Source: Bog-473 sp963783965
Lineage (GTDB): Bacteria; Actinomycetota; Acidimicrobiia; Acidimicrobiales; RAAP-2
Assembly (NCBI GenBank): GCA_963783965.1
Contig: CAWAPQ010000009.1
Span: forward strand, 1 to 64,000
Reading direction: 5' to 3'
DNA: 64,000 bases
Positions within the stretch are counted from its first letter, which is position 1. Each line of letters opens with the position of its first letter. The notes beneath the pieces are model-generated. The model was not told where the DNA came from. It worked only from the letters and a program-made list of their open reading frames with translations, and did no database searches. A program made the translations under genes and the position numbers. Shown one piece after another: positions 60,522-64,000 of this stretch.

Positions 60522-61154
60522 CTAGGACGCCTCGAACCGCCGGGCCAATGCGCTGGCGAGGGCCCGAAAGGCGCGGCCACGATGCGACACGGCGTCCTTC
60601 TCCTCCGGCCGCATCTCGGCGAAGGTGCGCCCGTCGCCGCCCTCGGGCACGAAGACGGGGTCGTACCCGAAGCCGTTGGTCCCCCGCCCTTCCGTGGCGA
60701 TGGTCCCCGCCAACACGCCCTCGGCCCACACCTCCGAACCGTCGGGAAAGGCCGCCAGCGCCACCGTCTTGAAGGAGGCGCGCCGCGCCCCGCCGCCGTC
60801 GGCGCGGGCCGCCAGCGCGCCCAGCAGCTTCGCCACGTTGTCGGCGTAGGTCGCGGCCTCTCCGGCGTAGCGGGCGGAAAACACCCCGGGAGCGCCCCCG
60901 AGGGCGTCCACCTCCAGCCCGGTGTCGTCGGCGACCGCCGCCGTTCCTGTCGCCGCCACCAGCGCGTGCGCTTTCAGGCGGGCGTTGCCGACGAGCGTGT
61001 CGGCGTCCTCCACGACCTCGGGGACGGACTCTGGACGCGGCAACAGCTCCACCGCCAAGGAGCCCGACAGCACGGCGACGATCTCCTTGACCTTGTCCGG
61101 GTTGGCCGACGCCAGCACGAGCCGCAGCGGCCCGGTACCACCGGGCCCGCTCAC
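60522..61154 (-). CDS. rdgB: non-canonical purine NTP pyrophosphatase (RdgB/HAM1)
   Basis: The 210-residue protein reads RLVLASANPDKVKEIVAVL near the start, ADDTGLEVDALGGAPGVFSARYAGEAATYADNVAKLL, then GTNGFGYDPVFVPEGGDGRTFAEMRPEEKDAVSHRGRAFRAL, the full HAM1 set. It hydrolyses dITP, ITP and XTP to the monophosphates. Start GTG 61154 overlaps the rph stop by 4 bases; the rph-rdgB order is conserved in actinobacteria, which supports the call. Confidence 0.96.
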   Translation of the reverse strand: MSGPGGTGPLRLVLASANPDKVKEIVAVLSGSLAVELLPRPESVPEVVEDADTLVGNARLKAHALVAATGTAAVADDTGLEVDALGGAPGVFSARYAGEAATYADNVAKLLGALAARADGGGARRASFKTVALAAFPDGSEVWAEGVLAGTIATEGRGTNGFGYDPVFVPEGGDGRTFAEMRPEEKDAVSHRGRAFRALASALARRFEAS

Positions 61155-61918
61155 CGCCGCGGTGGCGCCTCGGCCAGCACGGCGGCCTGCATGCCGGTCA
61201 GCTCCTTGATGCCGCCCTCGGCCAGGCCCAGCAGCGTGTCCAGCTCGCCCCGGGTGAACGCCATGCCCTCGGCCGTGCCCTGCACCTCGACGAAGCGCCC
61301 GGCCCCGGTCATGACGACGTTCATGTCCACCTCGGCCCGGGAGTCCTCCACGTACGGCAGGTCCAGCATCGGGACCCCGTCGATGATCCCGACCGAGACG
61401 GCAGCCACCGAGTCGGTGAGGGGGTGGGTGCTGATCGTCCCGGCCTGGACCAGGCGGGTGCAGGCGTCGTGCAGCGCGACGTAGGCACCGCAGATGGATG
61501 CCGTGCGGGTGCCACCGTCGGCCTGCAGCGCGTCGCAGTCGACGGTGATCTGCACCTCGCCCAGCGTCACCAGGTCGCACACGGCCCGCAACGAGCGGGC
61601 GATCAGCCGCTGGATCTCCTGGGTCCGGCCCGACTGCTTTCCCTTGGCCGCCTCGCGGGAGGCCCGCTCGGGCGTCGAGCCCGGCAGCATGGAGTACTCG
61701 GCCGTGACCCACCCGCGACCGGTGCCCCGCATCCACGGCGGCACCCTCTCCTCGACGGACGCGGTACACAGCACCTTGGTCTGCCCGAACGTCACCAGCA
61801 CCGACCCGGGGGCCATCACCGTGTAGTCACGATCGAAGCGCACGGGCCGTAACTGGTCGACGGCGCGCCCGTCCTGGCGCGCCGTGCGGGGGTCTCCGCT
61901 CACATTCTGTGCTCCCAC
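61151..61918 (-). CDS. rph: ribonuclease PH
   Basis: The 255-residue phosphorolytic exonuclease has QLRPVRFDRDYTVMAPGSVLVTFGQTKVLCTASVEERVPPW, GRGWVTAEYSMLPGSTPERASREAAKGKQSGRTQEIQRLIARSLRA, and DCDALQADGGTRTASICGAYVAL, with the catalytic and phosphate-binding Arg and Asp. It trims tRNA 3' ends using phosphate. GTG 61918 is chosen behind GAGGAG; GTG 61903 (MSGDPRTA) is an alternative. Length agrees with the family. It is followed by rdgB in the same operon. Confidence 0.96.
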   Translation of the reverse strand: MGAQNVSGDPRTARQDGRAVDQLRPVRFDRDYTVMAPGSVLVTFGQTKVLCTASVEERVPPWMRGTGRGWVTAEYSMLPGSTPERASREAAKGKQSGRTQEIQRLIARSLRAVCDLVTLGEVQITVDCDALQADGGTRTASICGAYVALHDACTRLVQAGTISTHPLTDSVAAVSVGIIDGVPMLDLPYVEDSRAEVDMNVVMTGAGRFVEVQGTAEGMAFTRGELDTLLGLAEGGIKELTGMQAAVLAEAPPRR

Positions 61919-62153
61919 TGCACTCCTCTCGTTTCCGCTCTTCGCCCGGCCACCGCAGACACCGTAGGCCACTCCGTTTCCGTGGGCGACCTGCGTGTCC
62001 CTCTGACGTGGACGCTTCTCGGGGCGGACCTGCCTCCACCTGGCGGTAAGGGCACCCCCTGTGCGCACGTGGCGAGACGCACGGTTCTCGTCACCGACGA
62101 AGGAAACGGGCCCGGCACAATGGGAGCGACGCCTCGTCCGGCCAGCTCGAGAT

Positions 62154-63311
62154 TCAAGCGAGCAGTTCGTCCAGCCAGTCGAATGCGGCGGTCCAGAAAA
62201 CGGCAGGGGCCATGCCTTCACAGTGGCCTTCGGCGCCCTCGGCCTTCGTGAACAGCCGGAACGCCTTCGGACAGGTCAGTCGTTCGAACAGCTCCTTGCC
62301 TTGACCCACCGAGACGGTGTCCGTCTCGTTATCGGTCACGAAGCTCGGACAAGTGATCGCTGCAGCCGTCCCTTCGTTTGTGTATCGGCGGAGTTCCTGG
62401 AAGTAGGCGCGGACGCTGGTCAACCCATGGGTCAGCATCCGCGGCGCGAGAAACGCCTTGAGTGCCGGAATCGTCAGCAGCGAGTCGAATTGGCCGTCCG
62501 CGTCCGGGTCGTCCAAATGTTTGGCGAGGTCTCCCAGGCGTTTCTCGACCGCGCTGGCCATCTCCAGCTGACCGGGGTCCACGACCATGGCCGCCAAGCG
62601 GTGCTCTCCCGATGCCCCCCTGGGGGCGACGAGGCCGCCGAAGGACCGACCAACGAGGACGATCCGTTCGGGATCAACCGCAGGGTGTTTGGTCAATGCA
62701 TCGACCATCGCGGGGACCACTGCCTCCCAGTCGGGCCGCATTGGCACCCGCCGGTCGTAGAGCATTGCGCCCTGACCCGGACCGTCGATTGCTGCGAAGG
62801 CGTAGCCCCGCTCGAGCGCGGCGCCCACTGAGGCGTAGAGCTCCTCGGCGGTGCCGTCGTACCCTCCGATATGGAGAAGGGTCGGCAACGGTTTTTCGGG
62901 GTGTTCCGCGAAGAGATAGCCCGACACGTCGCCACCGAGCACTTCGGCGTGGTAGTCGAGAAGAGGCAGCGCGTCGTGGAATGCCTTGACGCTCGAACCG
63001 TAGGCGGTCCGCAGTTCTTTGCCGTCGAGATCGTCTCGATGGTAGAAGAACGCCTGCCGGTAGTACTCGGAAGCTCGAATGAGGAGACTGCGGGCGCTCA
63101 CTCGATGGCCCGCGGTGAGCGCCGTCTGACCTTGCTGGACAAGCCCGCTGGCGAACCCGGACCACGCTTGATACCAGCTGTCACGATCACCCGGGGTGAT
63201 CTGTTGGGCGATGGCGAGGCACTCACCGACGTTGGCCATCCCCGAGTCGGCCTTGCCGATACTGCGCTGGAGCTGCCCGTCGAAGTCCGCGTCGTCGAAG
63301 TACAGCTTCAT
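62154..63311 (-). CDS. alpha/beta hydrolase (FrsA/dihydropseudooxynicotine hydrolase-like)
   Basis: The 385-residue hydrolase has a helical N-terminal cap of about 110 residues (GKADSGMANVGECLAIAQQ through ASEYYRQAFFYHRDDLDG), then PTLLHIGGYDGTAEELY, the nucleophile S223 in VLVGRSFGGLVAPRGAS, and the late acid and histidine in NETDTVSVGQG and EGAEGHCEGM. This architecture matches C-C bond or ester hydrolases such as the nicotine-pathway DHPON hydrolase. Base composition is lower in GC than the genes before it, hinting at later arrival. No operon partners except a VOC gene 91 bases upstream. Substrate unknown. Confidence 0.87.
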   Translation of the reverse strand: MKLYFDDADFDGQLQRSIGKADSGMANVGECLAIAQQITPGDRDSWYQAWSGFASGLVQQGQTALTAGHRVSARSLLIRASEYYRQAFFYHRDDLDGKELRTAYGSSVKAFHDALPLLDYHAEVLGGDVSGYLFAEHPEKPLPTLLHIGGYDGTAEELYASVGAALERGYAFAAIDGPGQGAMLYDRRVPMRPDWEAVVPAMVDALTKHPAVDPERIVLVGRSFGGLVAPRGASGEHRLAAMVVDPGQLEMASAVEKRLGDLAKHLDDPDADGQFDSLLTIPALKAFLAPRMLTHGLTSVRAYFQELRRYTNEGTAAAITCPSFVTDNETDTVSVGQGKELFERLTCPKAFRLFTKAEGAEGHCEGMAPAVFWTAAFDWLDELLA

Positions 63312-63402
63312 TGAAGTCTCCTGTTCGCGTCGTTACGGGCGGCCCACTCGTGAGTCCCGGAAGATTACTGCTGCACCCTTCATCACGACGTCAAGAGAGC
63401 AC

Positions 63403-63837
63403 TCAGTTCCCGTGCGCGAAGGCCTCCGGATAGGAGTGGGTCGAGATCTCCAGGGCGGCGTCGACGTCGCGGTACGTCTTGAACTCGACCACGTTGCCGC
63501 TGGGGTCGGCGACTTTGGCCTTCGTCTGCTCGGTGGGCTCGCCCTGGTCGTCGGTCGACACCGGGACCAACCACTCGACACCGCAGGCGGACAGCCGGGA
63601 GACCACGGCGTCGAAGTCGTCCCGTCCGAGCGTGACGCCGAAATGACGCGACCCCTCCGCCGTCAGGCCGGCCACCTCCTCCGGACGGTCCTGCAGCGTG
63701 ATCTGCATGCCGAAGAACCACACGTCGGTGAAGCCGGCACGGGCGCGGGCCGACTGGCACCCGAGCGTGTGCACGTAGAAGTCGCGCGCCTCGTCGATGT
63801 CACGCACCGGGATGGACAGGTGGAGGATGGGCTGCAC
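63403..63837 (-). CDS. VOC (glyoxalase/dioxygenase superfamily) protein
   Basis: The 144-residue protein has two beta-alpha-beta-beta-beta units: VQPILHLSIPVRDIDEARDFYVHTLGC and HFGVTLGRDDFDAVVSRLSACGVEW. A final DPSGNVVEFKTYRDVDAALEIS carries the conserved metal glutamate, and LHLS has the first His ligand. It may be a metal enzyme of the glyoxalase or fosfomycin-resistance fold, or a binding protein. GTG 63837 gives the family N-terminus; the frame is open to 63894. Confidence 0.87.
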   Translation of the reverse strand: MQPILHLSIPVRDIDEARDFYVHTLGCQSARARAGFTDVWFFGMQITLQDRPEEVAGLTAEGSRHFGVTLGRDDFDAVVSRLSACGVEWLVPVSTDDQGEPTEQTKAKVADPSGNVVEFKTYRDVDAALEISTHSYPEAFAHGN

Positions 63838-63920
63838 ACCAGAGAGACTAGGACCGCCCGGGCCAGCCCTCCCGACTGCGGCCGAGAGCGTCACCGCCGA
63901 GCAGCGCTCAGGCGCTGCCG

Positions 63921-64000
63921 GTGCCCGAGAGGACGCAGTGGGACATGGCCAGGGGTCTGTGGCGCTCGCTCCTCGACGCGGCGAAGGCCCGGCACGACGA
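63921..64000 (+). CDS. start of a plus-strand gene, cut by window edge, unidentified
   Basis: From GTG 63921 (or ATG 63945) a plus-strand frame reads PERTQWDMARGLWRSLLDAAKARHD to the end of the window with no stop. LWRSLLDAAKARH resembles N-termini of acyl-activating or acyltransferase proteins, but 26 residues do not allow a call. It is divergent from the VOC gene. Confidence 0.4.
   Translation, partial: MPERTQWDMARGLWRSLLDAAKARHD

Overview
The window looks like the chromosome of a high-GC actinobacterium, most likely of the Acidimicrobiia type. The signs are very many GTG starts, stop/start overlaps of the GTGA type, a short-chain dehydrogenase of the mycofactocin-coupled type, two F420-dependent luciferase-like oxidoreductases, a WS/DGAT acyltransferase, a mycobacterial-style two-subunit (3R)-hydroxyacyl dehydratase, and secreted proteins built from GYW-ASDGG repeats. 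The lineage is an inference; no rRNA gene is present.

Layout. 1-13.0 kb: a minus-strand catabolic and uptake block. Its 5' half runs P450, amidohydrolase, two SDRs and an aldehyde dehydrogenase. Its 3' half is a branched-chain-amino-acid-type ABC importer compacted into three genes: a solute-binding protein, an MFS-LivF fusion and a LivH-LivM-LivG fusion. The 5' end of a GH78 alpha-L-rhamnosidase gene follows and runs off the left edge. A divergent TetR gene and a perfect 8-8-8 palindrome sit at the head. By eye this block is lower in GC than what follows, and it stops at the 3' end of a tRNA-Gly gene, so it may be an acquired island.

14-23 kb: housekeeping and lipid genes (methyltransferase, WS/DGAT, dut, orn, AMP-forming ligase, 1-Cys peroxiredoxin, crotonase, HAD phosphatase). 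23-39.5 kb: a cell-surface glycan locus. It has five GT4-like glycosyltransferases, four methyltransferases, a Wzm/Wzt ABC exporter, two secreted repeat proteins (one SpoIID-like) and clpP. Two modules repeat the order methyltransferase, glycosyltransferase, glycosyltransferase with 4-base overlaps. 39.5-50 kb: tRNA-Leu, glycerate kinase, SDR, a large membrane protein, an F420 oxidoreductase coupled to an Asp-nucleophile hydrolase, a sulfatase, a LON-domain protein and another SDR. 50-56 kb: a second P450 and a MoxR/DUF58/transglutaminase operon. 56-61.9 kb: the dehydratase pair, nitroreductase, SRPBCC protein, amidohydrolase, F420 oxidoreductase, AhpD-like protein, rdgB and rph. 62-64 kb: an alpha/beta hydrolase, a VOC protein and the start of a plus-strand gene.

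Eight genes between 26 and 57 kb are broken by single-base indels: ten insertions and two deletions. After correction each gives a full-length protein. These genes are annotated as whole, frameshifted units with the site of each shift.
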